Under the pieces are notes generated by a model. It made no database searches. It was not told the DNA's origin and worked only from the letters and a program-made list of their open reading frames with translations. 64,000 nucleotides of DNA from Rosa chinensis (Eukaryota; Streptophyta; Magnoliopsida; Rosales; Rosaceae). Within the stretch, counting starts at the first letter, position 1. Every line of letters starts with the position of its first letter. Positions 34,904-44,978 of this stretch are shown piece after piece. The stretch is from contig NC_037094.1 in the NCBI RefSeq assembly GCF_002994745.2, positions 13,453,001 to 13,517,000 on the forward strand, in the 5' to 3' direction. Position numbers and translations under genes: made by a program.

Positions 34904-36070
34904 CTAGTTTTTTACTGAGTCATAGAAGTATTCGTTTTCAAAAGATTGCATAGATGGGAATTCATCTTCATCCGCAGAATGGAATTCAACATTGGCATCA
35001 TCATCATCAGAAGTAAATAACTCCTCAATACCCAATGTGCCATCATCCAAAATTGTGTCTTCATCTTCATTCCTATCAGGCACAGGGTCCTCGACATGTA
35101 CTTGTAGAATTTTAGGCAACATAATAAAAAATGCCCAATACTGAAAAACATTAATAGGATGAGGATGATCATCTAGTATTGGGGCTGGGGATGGTGGTTC
35201 CACAGGAGGAAGAAGTTGCACACATAGTGTAACTCTATTAGAGTTGGAATCACTCACAAGACGCAGAGGAGGAGCATTTGTTTGACGATTTTCAAAATTC
35301 AAATTCAGAGACTCTACCTAAAAATGAAAAATCAAGTGATACATCACAAAAAAAGGTGAGAGAACGCATAATAAACACAATCTCTGCCTAACAAAATAAA
35401 ATTATACATAAGCATTCAGAGAATCACAATGGAAATATACCCTGCGGCGGGACTGATCGGAGGTTTGGCCTTCCAACCGATCAGAGTCTTTACGTACATG
35501 GTTTGTGTGCGCAGCGCAGAGACGCAGAGCTTTTAAAACCCTAATTGAAAATCGAAAATGCAATCACAATCGCCTCTTGACCGGCCATTCGTACTGAACA
35601 GTGAATTCGTGGTAAATTATTAGTTACGTTAGATAAAATTTTAAAAAGCTCGGTAAAACCTTAATGGTTAAACCTGACCCAAAAAAGAAAAAAAAAAAAG
35701 CAAAAACCTGACCCCTCAAAGATGGCTGGAAACGACAAAAAAAAAAAAAAAAACCTGAACTTGCAAAGACGTAAGCACCAACCTCATCATCGTCAAAACT
35801 CGTTTCAGGTCAAAACTCGATTCAGGGAGAAACTGGGATATATAATTCCAAGAAAACAAAGCCAGATCTGGCAGATCCATCCTTCCATAAGCCCACAAGC
35901 TTCTGTCATCGAGAATGAATCCAGCTTCATTTTTTGGATGAAATGGAACACCCTCTTTCTTTCGCCGGTAACTTTTTCTGGGTTTTTTCATTGGCTATGG
36001 GGGAATATATGTGGCGAGGAGGTTAATTAGGGTTTCTTCATTGATATACCTTATGGGGGTCTCCATGGTA
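34904..36070 (-). CDS. Unrecognised duplicated gene, copy A (acidic C-terminal exon)
   Basis: The clearest coding piece is 35302-34904, an open frame of about 130 aa with a proline-rich stretch (LLPPVEPPSPAPILDDHPHP) and a strongly acidic end (EDEDTILDDG, TSDDDDANVEFHSADEDEF). Upstream sequence to about 36070 is repeated at 37.55-38.3 kb, including a leader-like AAAACCCTAATTGAAAATCG segment. I do not recognise a family. The conserved flanks and shared splice-like junctions suggest a real gene whose exon structure I cannot complete. Confidence 0.4.
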
Positions 36071-36730
36071 TAAGGTCAAACGAGATGTTGCATAGGGTTG
36101 TAGGTTGTAGGTGGCCGAGGTGCGGTTGTTGTGGGTGGAAACCAACACCGGCAGTGGAGAGGAGGAGGAGGGGCGGTTATTGGTATAAAAAAGAAGTGTA
36201 GAAATAGAAGGTGGTCTTGATAGAGGAGAAGGTCGGTGCAAAAGCGATCGAATAGATTTTCGAACTTGATTCTGAAAATAATTGCTAGCAAAAGTCCATA
36301 ATTGATACCACGCAGCAGCAATAACCTGCCTAACAATATGAGCATAAACATCAACAGATACTACTGAAAAAAGAGAGAGAATGAGGATTGGAAGTCGTAA
36401 CCACACAGGTAGGACTCGGCCATTAAAATTCAAATTTACACTAATATCTCCAATAAGAATCCTCAGCAACAGCAATATCAGGTCACCTAGTGAACACCCT
36501 AGGGAGAAAAGAAGGAGTGACAGGCAAATTATAGCTAGCAATCTGATAGAGTCTCGTTCTATAATTATCAAGGCCCCATCAGCAATAACCAAGCTCCCAT
36601 CAGCATTCAAGCCTCCGTCAGCATTAACCAAGCTCCCATCAGCATTCAAGCCCCCGTCAGCATTATAGATATCAAATTCAACAAAAGATAAATCATCTAA
36701 AGAGAAGTATTCGTTTTCAAAAGAATGCAT
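36038..36730 (-). CDS. Unrecognised open frame with short NADG repeats and hydrophobic segment
   Basis: A 230-aa frame joins three pieces. The N-terminus belongs to the acidic repeat (HSFENEYFSLDD). Then come four NADG-containing repeats (NADGGLNADGSLV twice) and hydrophobic stretches (LAIICLSLLLFSLGC and LILLLLRILIG). The C-terminus (NNRPSSSSPLPVLVST) is repeated in copy B at 38230-38460. The mixture suggests a read-through across a duplication junction between copies A and B rather than a selected protein. Coding status is doubtful. Confidence 0.25.
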   Translation of the reverse strand: MHSFENEYFSLDDLSFVEFDIYNADGGLNADGSLVNADGGLNADGSLVIADGALIIIERDSIRLLAIICLSLLLFSLGCSLGDLILLLLRILIGDISVNLNFNGRVLPVWLRLPILILSLFSVVSVDVYAHIVRQVIAAAWYQLWTFASNYFQNQVRKSIRSLLHRPSPLSRPPSISTLLFYTNNRPSSSSPLPVLVSTHNNRTSATYNLQPYATSRLTLYHGDPHKVYQ

Positions 36731-38463
36731 AGATGGGAATTCATCTTCATCCGTAGAATGGAATTCAACATTGGCATCATCATCATCGGAAGTAAATCAC
36801 TCATCGATACCCAATGTGCCATCATCCAAAACTGTGTCATCATCTTCATTCCTATCAGGCACATGGTCCACAACATGTGCTTGTAGAATTTGAGGCAACA
36901 TAATAAAAAAAAGCCCAAAAAGAGAAATCATCTAAAGATAAGTATTCGTTTTCAAAAGAATGCATAGATGGGAATTCATCTTCATCCGCAGAATGGAATT
37001 AAACATTGGCATCATCATCATCATCAGAAGTAAATAACTCCTCGATATCCAATGTGCCATCATCCAAAATTGTGTCCTCATCTTCATTCCTATCAGGCAC
37101 AGGGTCCACGACATGTACGTGTAGAATTTGAGGCAACATAATAAAAAAAAGCCCAAAAAGAGAAATCATCTAAAGAGAAGTATTCATTTTCAAAATAATG
37201 CATAGATGAGAATTCATCTTCATCCGCAGAATGGAATTCAACATTGGCATCATCATCATCAGAAGTAAATAACTCTTTAATACCCAATGTGCCATCATCC
37301 AAAATTGTGTCTTCATCTTCATTCCTATCAGGCACAGGGTCCTCGACATGTACTTGTAGAATTTTAGGCAACATAATAAAAAAGGCCCAATACTGAAAAA
37401 CATTAATAGGATGAGGATGATCATCTAGTATTGGGGTTGGGGATGGTGGTTCCACAGGAGGAAGAAGTTGCACACAGAGTGTAACTCTATTAGAGTTGGA
37501 ATCATTCACAAGACGCAGAGGAGGAGCATTTGTTTAACGATTTTCGAAATTCAAATTCAGCAACTCTACCTAAAAATGAAAAATCAAGTGATACATCATA
37601 AAAAAAAAAGGTGAGAGAACACATAACAAACACAATCTCTGCCTAACAAAATAAAATTATACATCAGCATTCAGAGAATCACAATGGAAATATACCCTGC
37701 GGCGAGGACTGATCAGAGGTTTGGCCTTCCAACTGATTAGAGGTTTTCCGTACATGGTTTGTGTGCGCGGCGTAGAGATGCAGAGCTTCTAAAACCCTAA
37801 TTGAAAATCGAAAATGCAATCACAATCGCCTCTGGACCGGCTACTCGTACTGAATAGTTAATTCGTGGTAAATTATTAGTTACGTTAGATAAATTTTAAA
37901 AATCTCGATAAAACCTTAATGGTTAAACCTGACCCATAAACGACAAAAAAAAGAGAGAGCAAAAACCTGACCTGGCAAAGACGATCGGAAATGACAAAAA
38001 AAAAAAAAAACCTGAACTTGCAAAGATGTAAGCTCCAACCTCATCATCGTCAAAACTCGATTCAGGGCGAAACTGGGATATATATTGCCAAGAAAACAAA
38101 GCCAGATCTAGTAGATCCATCCTCCCACAAGCTTCTGCTGTCAATAATGAATCCAGCTTCATTTTTTGGATGAAAATGAACACACTCTTTAGATCGCCGA
38201 CAACTTTTCCTGGGTTTTTTCATTGTCTATGGGGGAATATATGTGGTGAGGGGGTTAATTGGGGTTTCTTCATTGATATACCTTCTGGGGGTCTCCATGG
38301 TATAAGGTAAAACGAGATGTTGCATAGGGTTGTAGGTTGTAGGTGGTCGAGGCGCGGTTATTGTGGTGGAAACCAACACCAGCAGCGGAGAGGAGGAGGA
38401 GGAGGAGGGGCGGTTATTGGTATCAAAAAAGGCCATCGAAAGGTGTAGAGAGAATGAGAACAA
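36697..38463 (-). pseudogene. Unrecognised duplicated gene, copy B, with a triplicated acidic segment
   Basis: Copy B matches copy A over the proline-rich and acidic piece (37509-37180), the leader-like part (37.6-37.9 kb) and the promoter-proximal part (37.95-38.46 kb). Its acidic segment is present three times in tandem, starting at about 36706, 36941 and 37179 (units of 235-238 bp). The two extra units contain a run of eight A that shifts the frame, so AFFIMLPKIL becomes FFLLCCLKFY. These units look like non-coding duplicates of a 3' exon. No family is recognised. Confidence 0.45.
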
Positions 38464-38755
38464 GGGAAAGAGATGGGTGTGTGAAGCACGACCTATATTA
38501 TGAGTGAAGGGTAGGGTTCTGTCGAGTTACGAAATTGCCCCTTTAGGTGGGGAAATTTCGTTATGAACGACAAACTGTATTTTGAATTGGTGACGTAATT
38601 TGACTTGGAAGTTACATTCAACCGAGATTCTTGACCAATGGATTATAAATTTATGAGGAAGAAAATTTATCAAATTACCTTTTGTTATTAATGGTATTAA
38701 TTATCCAATACGGACTAAATGTGAATTACCAAATCAGCCTTGATTATATTATAAT

Positions 38756-39378
38756 CGGTTCTGAATTAGTTCCTTAATTTATTTTCAATTCCAAATTTAG
38801 TTTTTCAATACTCGACTAATGTTGAATTTTAAATGGTATTAGCTATTAACTATGACTAATGAATTTTAATTAAGAATTCTAAATCACCTATTAATTCCTA
38901 CATTTCGTCTTTTACTATAACTGGATCGGTTCTGAATTAGTTCCTTAATTTATTTTCAATTCCAAATTTAGCTTTCAATTCTAGAATAATATTGAATTTT
39001 AAATGGTATTAGCTATTACCTATTGACTCATGAATTTTAATTAAGAATTCCAAAACACCTATCAATTCCTACATTTCGTCTTTTACTATAACCGGATCGG
39101 TTCTGAATTAGTTCCTTAATTTATTTTCAATTCCAAATTTAGTTTTCAATTCTAGACTAATATTGAATTTTAAATGGTATTAGCTATTAACTATTGACTC
39201 ATGAATTTTAATTAAGAATTCCAAATCACCTATCAATTCCTACATTTCGTCTTTTACTATAACCGGATCGGTTCTGAATTAGTTCCTTAATTTATTTTCA
39301 ATTCCAAATTTAGTTTTCAATTCTAGACTAATATTGAATTTTAAATGGTATTAGCTATTAACCGTTGACTCATGAATC
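38756..39378. repeat. 171-bp tandem repeat array (about 3.6 units)
   Basis: The phrase CGGTTCTGAATTAGTTCCTT recurs at 38756, 38927, 39098 and 39269, a period of exactly 171 bp. The units differ by a few substitutions. The last unit breaks off after about 110 bp, at CTCATGAAT. Confidence 0.9.
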
Positions 39379-40510
39379 TATAAATATAAGAGAAAGTTGG
39401 GTTCCCATAAGAAAGGAAAAATGGATACAAAAAACAACGCCCTAGATGCATGAGGGCCTTCCACCTCTCTCTCTCTCTGCTAAACCCTAGCCTCCACGGC
39501 TTGGGACTCTATCATTGGAGAACGGTGCCAACACCACGCAGATCTGTTGTCTCTGCCTCTCGTTGTCACTTTACGGCAATCCAACACCGACTTTGGGCGA
39601 CGCATGTCCAATCGATTGTTCTCATCACTGAGAATTATCGAGATGAGTTTGGGGGGTTTTGCCTTTGTTGGGCTATCGCGTGTGATAGCAGAAAATCCGG
39701 TCAGATTTTGGCCAGGCAGGAAGCGACTGAAGGCTGGTTTGGTGGGCCTTACTGGGGAGACGGATTTCTGGATTCGCCCATGTCGGGCTCGACTCAAATC
39801 GGATCTGAGACTTGGTGGAGGAGAATACACAGCGAGATCAGGGAATGATCACCTCCTCCATGACCTATTTCTACCGGTGACGGAAAACAAATGCAGATCA
39901 GGGGCTTACCTATTCGGGTCTGCGATTAGAACTGGCTACTGCTGTCGATATGATACGGAAGATAGTGGTCTCAAAGTATCGATCTGCGGGCTCACCAAAG
40001 GGGTCTGATAGTCGTGAGCTTTGCATGACGGTGATGGTGGCAGCGAACGGGACAAACGCCGGTGATAGAAAGGCAGTGGTGCCCAATTTTGGTTAGGTGC
40101 CAAAATCTGTTCAGGGGCCCATACAAGATTGGAAGCCCAAAGGGGGTTGGAGGCCCAATTGGCTAAGGGCCTGGTTTTGGACTACAAGGTTGGGCCTGAT
40201 TTCTTCATGGTATCGTATTTGGGATCCTGGAGGGTGGATTCAAACAGCCTCGCTTATGTTTGACATAAGTGACATTGACTTTCTTTTATGTTTCTATGCC
40301 TATACACTATGTATTAGATTATGTCATAGTTATAGGCTCATTTTAGATATATGAGCGATAAGTTCGAATATAGTTGGTCTATCCTATGTATCACTGTGGC
40401 CCCTCCACGAATTCTTGTCCGACCATTATTATGTGTCAGCGGATGGGTATGTAATGGTCTTCTTAACATGCGATTATCAATGGATTTCCATTATCTCAAA
40501 AAAAAAAAAT
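39379..40510 (+). mobile_element. Non-autonomous non-LTR retroposon
   Basis: The segment opens with a CT-rich, AAACCCTAG-containing leader (about 39460-39490). It has no complete ORF, though a 132-aa frame (39450-39848) and an overlapping 153-aa frame are open. It ends with a LINE-type 3' region (CCTCCACGAATTCTTGTCCG) and an A run at about 40498-40509. It sits in the broken fourth unit of the 171-bp array. A target duplication was not found. Confidence 0.5.
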
Positions 40511-41609
40511 TACTATTATTAAGATAAGAAGAGGCTTTGTTAGCCAAAATCTAAAATTTTGACAGAATTGACCCTAGAAGATTAATAAACTTTGAGAATT
40601 AATTAAATCACAAGGATAATTAAGACATTTACAAAATATTTTTTTATTAAAAAAATTTATAAAAAAATACCCACAACCCATATTTCTCTCTCCCATTTTC
40701 TTTTCTCTACAATAACCAACTCTTTTCTTTTTTATTTTCTGAAAAAAAATAATAATAATAGTAACTTGCACATGCAGAGTATGTGTGGAGAAATGTTAGT
40801 TTTAATTAAGAATTCTAAATCACCTATTAATTCCTACATTTCGTCTTTTACTGTAACCGGAGTTGAATTGCGTGCCTATTGGTAAAATTGCCAGGTGCCG
40901 AAGTAACATGTTGAGATGGTTCTTGCCCTAGTAAAGGAAGAATGAATGCTAAGCAAGTAAAATTGCTCTACTTGCCCTAGTAAATAATTTGGTACGGAAA
41001 TGATTGACGGATAAAAAAAGAAAAAAAAGAATTAGGTTTGCATTCTTCTCTTGGAGTCTCTAAGTTGTTGGAGCTCTCATCCATCTTACCTTTAATCTTC
41101 TCAATACTGCTAGTTGAAGTGTTTGAGCAGTCGCCTTACTGGATCATAAAATACATATTATTAAGATAAAACCTTCTTCTTCCTCTTCTTTTTTCTCAGA
41201 GTTACTTAATTTTAGAAAAGTTCTATCCTATACTAATGTACCTATATATTAAGAAAACATGTATTGATCATTAGTTTAATGTATTGATAATTAGTTTTAT
41301 TTGATGTTGAACTATTATTTACTTCATTAAACAAATCCCATGATGTACCGCTATATTAATGTATCATAGACAGACCTCTTAATCCTAATTAATTTAATAG
41401 CAATGGCTTGTGTGTGCACCAAAGTCGTGCATTTGAGTTAGTGGTGAACTCCTAAAACTAATGTGAAATTACTATCAACTAGGATTCTTAAGTGAAAAAA
41501 TAGATTTCATTAATCGCAAGGTTATAACAATACATACAATAAGTTTTTACATCAGTTTTCAAGTAGTTCATAAAAAACTAGTACAATATCCACTAAAACA
41601 TTTACGCTT
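40511..41609. other. Intergenic with a detached fragment of the 171-bp repeat
   Basis: Positions 40799-40861 (TTTTAATTAAGAATTCTAAA onward, ending GTAACCGG) match the part of the 171-bp unit missing from the broken fourth copy. The rest is AT-rich without an open frame. Confidence 0.6.
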
Positions 41610-41809
41610 ACGTATTCCAGTACTGATCACCTGGTCAGCAACTGACCAGGGATCATTTGCTCAATCACCGTCCGATTTCAATCGGACGGTTCACAGCTAA
41701 GTGATGAGAGAGAAGAAAGAGTTGTGAACCATCCGATTTCAATCGGACGGTGATTGAGCAAATGATCCCTGGTCAGTTGCTGACCAGGTGATCAAGATCG
41801 CACGTATTC
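41610..41809. mobile_element. Hairpin MITE (hAT-like) with 70-bp near-perfect arms
   Basis: The left arm, starting GATCACCTGGTCAGCAACTG at 41625, is matched by its complement ending at 41793. The arms differ at one or two positions over about 70 bp and enclose a loop of about 28 bp. ACGTATTC flanks both sides (41610-41617 and 41802-41809), an 8-bp duplication as made by hAT transposases. Confidence 0.8.
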
Positions 41810-41864
41810 AGTGAGCCTAAAAGACTTGGTCTTCTAAAGCAAAATTAAATTTTTAAGCGAGGGA

Positions 41865-41885
41865 GGGGGGGGGGGGGGGGGGGGG
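41865..41885. repeat. Poly(G) run of about 21
   Basis: An uninterrupted G homopolymer in otherwise AT-rich intergenic DNA. Confidence 0.8.
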
Positions 41886-41889
41886 CTTA

Positions 41890-42434
41890 ATTGTGTTAGA
41901 CAAATGTTATTGTCTATATCCAGGGAAGGTCCTGATCACTTGTTCTAGAAGAAGAGATGATCATAAGTTAATGCTTGCCCGCTTGCATTACTTCCCTCTT
42001 ATCACAAAAATTGTACTGTGGTGACCATAGATGAATCACATGTGTCGTTTATGCCATATGTGGAGTGGAAGAGGAAGCGGGCGAACCGTATGAAGTATGA
42101 ACCCTCAATTAAGGCCATTATTGGTTTGCCAAATGACCATGTTACCCCTTGTTCCTAAATCATCAATCTCGAATAGTAAGTACTAAGGGGAAAAAGCTCA
42201 TCCCATACTGCCCCGTTATATGACTAATTTCATGTGAATCTTTAGCTAACCCTTGTGAATTTAAATCACGGATGAGCCTAAATATTGTTGGAGCAATGGA
42301 GCTTTTTATAGGTCCAGTGTCTAACATCTTCCCTCTTAACGGTTGAGATGTCGATACGTGACTGAAAAGTTTGTTTAATAAACTATCTCTTCAAATGATT
42401 AAAAAAATAAATCTTGCCCTAATATATATATATA
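41890..42434. other. Intergenic, no supported gene
   Basis: Contains the second copy of the dispersed motif GCCAAATGACCATGTTACCC (near 42130). Otherwise unremarkable. Confidence 0.4.
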
Positions 42435-42808
42435 GAGGCCGGATCTAGAATGGACGTTTGCACTGTCGCTAAAGTGCGGACGGCGACGTTGCAGCCTTGT
42501 TCAGGCACCGACGGCGGCTCGAATCTTGCAGGACAGAGGCCAAAGGCATCCCAGACCGCTTCTGAGATGCAATCGAGGTCGAAGGAGATCGAGCTTGAAG
42601 GTTCTGGGCAGCGACCTCACCTACAACTTCAAGGTTTTGGGCAGCGACTGCAAACTGATAGCCGGTGACTCCACCAGCAAGAAGAAGGTTGAGATCGACC
42701 CCTGGCCTCCGCCCGGCAAGTCCTGTGGCTTGGTCGAGGCCTGAACGCTGCTGCAGCATCGCCGTCCTCACTTTAGCAATTGTGCGGACGTCCGCTCTAG
42801 ATTGCCTC
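42435..42808. mobile_element. GC-rich TIR element, Mutator-like or Pack-type
   Basis: Inverted repeats of about 70 bp bound the element: GAGGCCGGATCTAGAATGGA at the left, and GAGGCAATCTAGAGCGGACG when the right end is read inward. Both continue through GCTAAAGTG.GGACGGCGA. The interior of about 230 bp is strikingly GC-rich for this window and open in several frames, as in elements that carry captured gene fragments. It sits beside a (TA)n tract, which hides any target duplication. Confidence 0.6.
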
Positions 42809-42809
42809 C

Positions 42810-42813
<4 letters not shown>

Positions 42814-42856
<43 letters not shown>
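42814..42856. repeat. (TA)n microsatellite
   Basis: About 20 TA units bordering the GC-rich TIR element. Confidence 0.9.
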
Positions 42857-42857
<1 letters not shown>

Positions 42858-43045
42858 CCAAACCAATAGCATGGCCAATAATATATCCTAGACACTTCAA
42901 AATTTGTTTTTGATCAATCCGAAATTGGATTCATAAATTTGAAAAACTTGTAATTAAGAATAACTCAGTGACCTTATTAAATCCTGGAACATGCAACGAT
43001 GGAAGCGTACCATACTCTATTACAACTAACCCAATAACCTATAAA

Positions 43046-43592
43046 AGCATCTTTAACAGACTCTCTATATTGACTCCTTAGCTATTTTAGAGAGCATGTT
43101 TAGCTTTTTATCAGTTTTAACAGTTTTATCTGACTCCTAAGTGGCTCATAAATATAGAGAGCGAGATGAGGCTCTCTATTATTTTTGTAAATTTAAAACA
43201 TTCATTTCAAGTTATTATGTGTAACTTATAAATGATTTTTTTTTTTGATCAGGTAGTTAGTTGTTAGTAACTCACACACTTATGCAGTGGTATCTCAGCG
43301 CTAGGATACCTGCACCGACATTGCGGTGAAAGCCAGACTAATCCACTGCACAGCAAAAGCACAAACCCAAAGGGTCCCTCAAATCTGCTGGCAACTAGAT
43401 GGAGTTGAGATTCGAACGCTAGACCTGGGGTTCCAGAGTATGCTGTTCGACCAACACTATTTTTTATTCATTTAATAAATAATATAAATTTAAAACTAGT
43501 TAAAATAGAGAGAACTGATGCAGACGTATTTCTAAAGTGGTTAGCTAAAATGATTTTGACTAAAAAATGGCTAGCATTGCTAAAGATACTCT
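43046..43592. mobile_element. MITE split by a SINE
   Basis: The ends AGCATCTTTAACAGACTCTC (43046) and, inverted, AGAGTATCTTTAGCAATGCT (43592) are imperfect inverted repeats. The interior repeats CTCTCTAT and TTTAGAGAG-type motifs. The sequence is interrupted at about 43236-43457 by an unrelated SINE. Confidence 0.55.
43236..43457 (-). mobile_element. tRNA-derived SINE
   Basis: Read on the minus strand it starts near TGGTCGAACAGCA (box A-like) and has GTTCGAATCTC (box B-like) about 40 bp later. It ends in a run of 11 A (T at 43236-43246). Size is about 220 bp, typical of plant SINEs. It is nested in the MITE. Confidence 0.65.
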
Positions 43593-44340
43593 AAGCCACT
43601 TTGGCGTCATTCCAACTTGCCTATTTATTTTATCGTTTTGATTTCTAAGTTTTGATTTTAATGCATTCTCTCGTATTGTTAAATTTCAAAATTAGCATAA
43701 TATTTTGAGTAAGTAATGTAGAAAAGCTTATTAGGAACATATTCGCACCCGCAAGAATCATACATGAAGACAAGTTGAAATTAAGAGCAAAATCGTGAGT
43801 TTTTAGTATAGTAATGTTTTTCACCACAATATTGGTTACTGTGGAGTTTTTGCACCTGCATGAATCATTTTTTGCACCCGCATGAATCATAAATGAAGGC
43901 TAGTTAAAATTTAGAGCAAAACCGTAGAGTTTTTAGTATAGTATTGTTTTTCTGCACAATATTGGATAATGTCTCAAACTAAAAGCTTGTCAAATAAAAC
44001 TTGTTTCCATTGCTTTGGTACTAAACTTTAATCTGAAAATTCATTGTTCTTACCGGATACTAAATGTCTAAATCAATTAGCACTCAAATCATCTGTAAGG
44101 TAGTTTGGAAACATGGATGACAAAAACATCCTTACTCCTCATACTCCATGAGTAAGGTATTGGTGCAGATGGGTTTGCAATTTTGATTAAGATGAAAATT
44201 CCAGTATCATGAATTGTCTTATAATTTTGGAAAATATTTTGAATATTAGTCAAATATTTAGTCATGTCAAATTACAAAAACCTCAATGAAAATTTTAATA
44301 ATTTCGAAGAAATTTAAATTCTTAAGAAGTTTGTAAAAAA
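43593..44340. other. Intergenic with a tandem duplication
   Basis: Two diverged copies of about 125 bp sharing GCACCCGCA.GAATCAT and GAGTTTTTAGTATAGTA lie at about 43743-43850 and 43872-43975. No gene is supported. Confidence 0.55.
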
Positions 44341-44349
44341 AAAAAAAAA

Positions 44350-44978
44350 AATTGGCCTCAGGCCTCGGGTACAGTAGGTAACCTCGTGTATGAGCCCCAA
44401 GCAAATTTCTTTGTCACAGTCGTTGATCTCTCGCAGGACACTACCGGTGAAAGCGAGCAAAGCCAGGCTCACCGACCTAAACTGCTCGTCGCCGACGAAC
44501 TGTACCCTGTTCTCCTCTTAAACACTAGTAAGTACAAGCTTCAAAGACTCCCAACTTTGTATTGCTTTATTCGACTCTGTTCTATGTTCCATTAATTTTG
44601 TCTCCCACAATGTCAGATTCTTATAATTTCTCAACTGCTATTCATCTTTTATGTTCTGGGTTTACTTCTCCCTTTGAGAAAACTCATTCAGTTTGGTCTA
44701 AGTTGGTTAATCTTCAGAAAAAGATTGCATTTTTAGGCCAAAGTTTAAACCTTTATTCAATTCTGTTTTGAACTCTGATGTGAATTGGTGGAAGGGCAGT
44801 CCGGGTTTCTTATTGACCATGCCATTTCCTAAGAATGACATTTTGTCATTGGTTTCTTCATTTTTCTTGGCAACCAATCACTGTGGCTAATGCACTGTTT
44901 TATGTCAATGTCTTTGTGCAACTGCGCAGAGCTTGAAAGATTTGAAATAGTTTGATTCTTGACCTGAGACACTTATGT
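44350..44978 (+). promoter_or_regulatory. 5' leader region of the IF-2 gene
   Basis: A GC-rich exon-like stretch (about 44370-44524) ends at a donor-like ACTA|GTAAGTAC. It probably is an untranslated first exon, because the first in-frame ATG of the protein is at 44979. An A run precedes it at 44334-44350. Confidence 0.4.

Noticed and set aside
38756..39378. Regularly spaced repeats, considered as a CRISPR array
   Set aside because: The whole 171-bp period is repeated with no unique spacers, and the host is a plant.
39450..40008. Overlapping 132-aa and 153-aa frames as protein genes
   Set aside because: They overlap in different frames, match no domain, and lie in a retroposon-like unit ending in poly(A).
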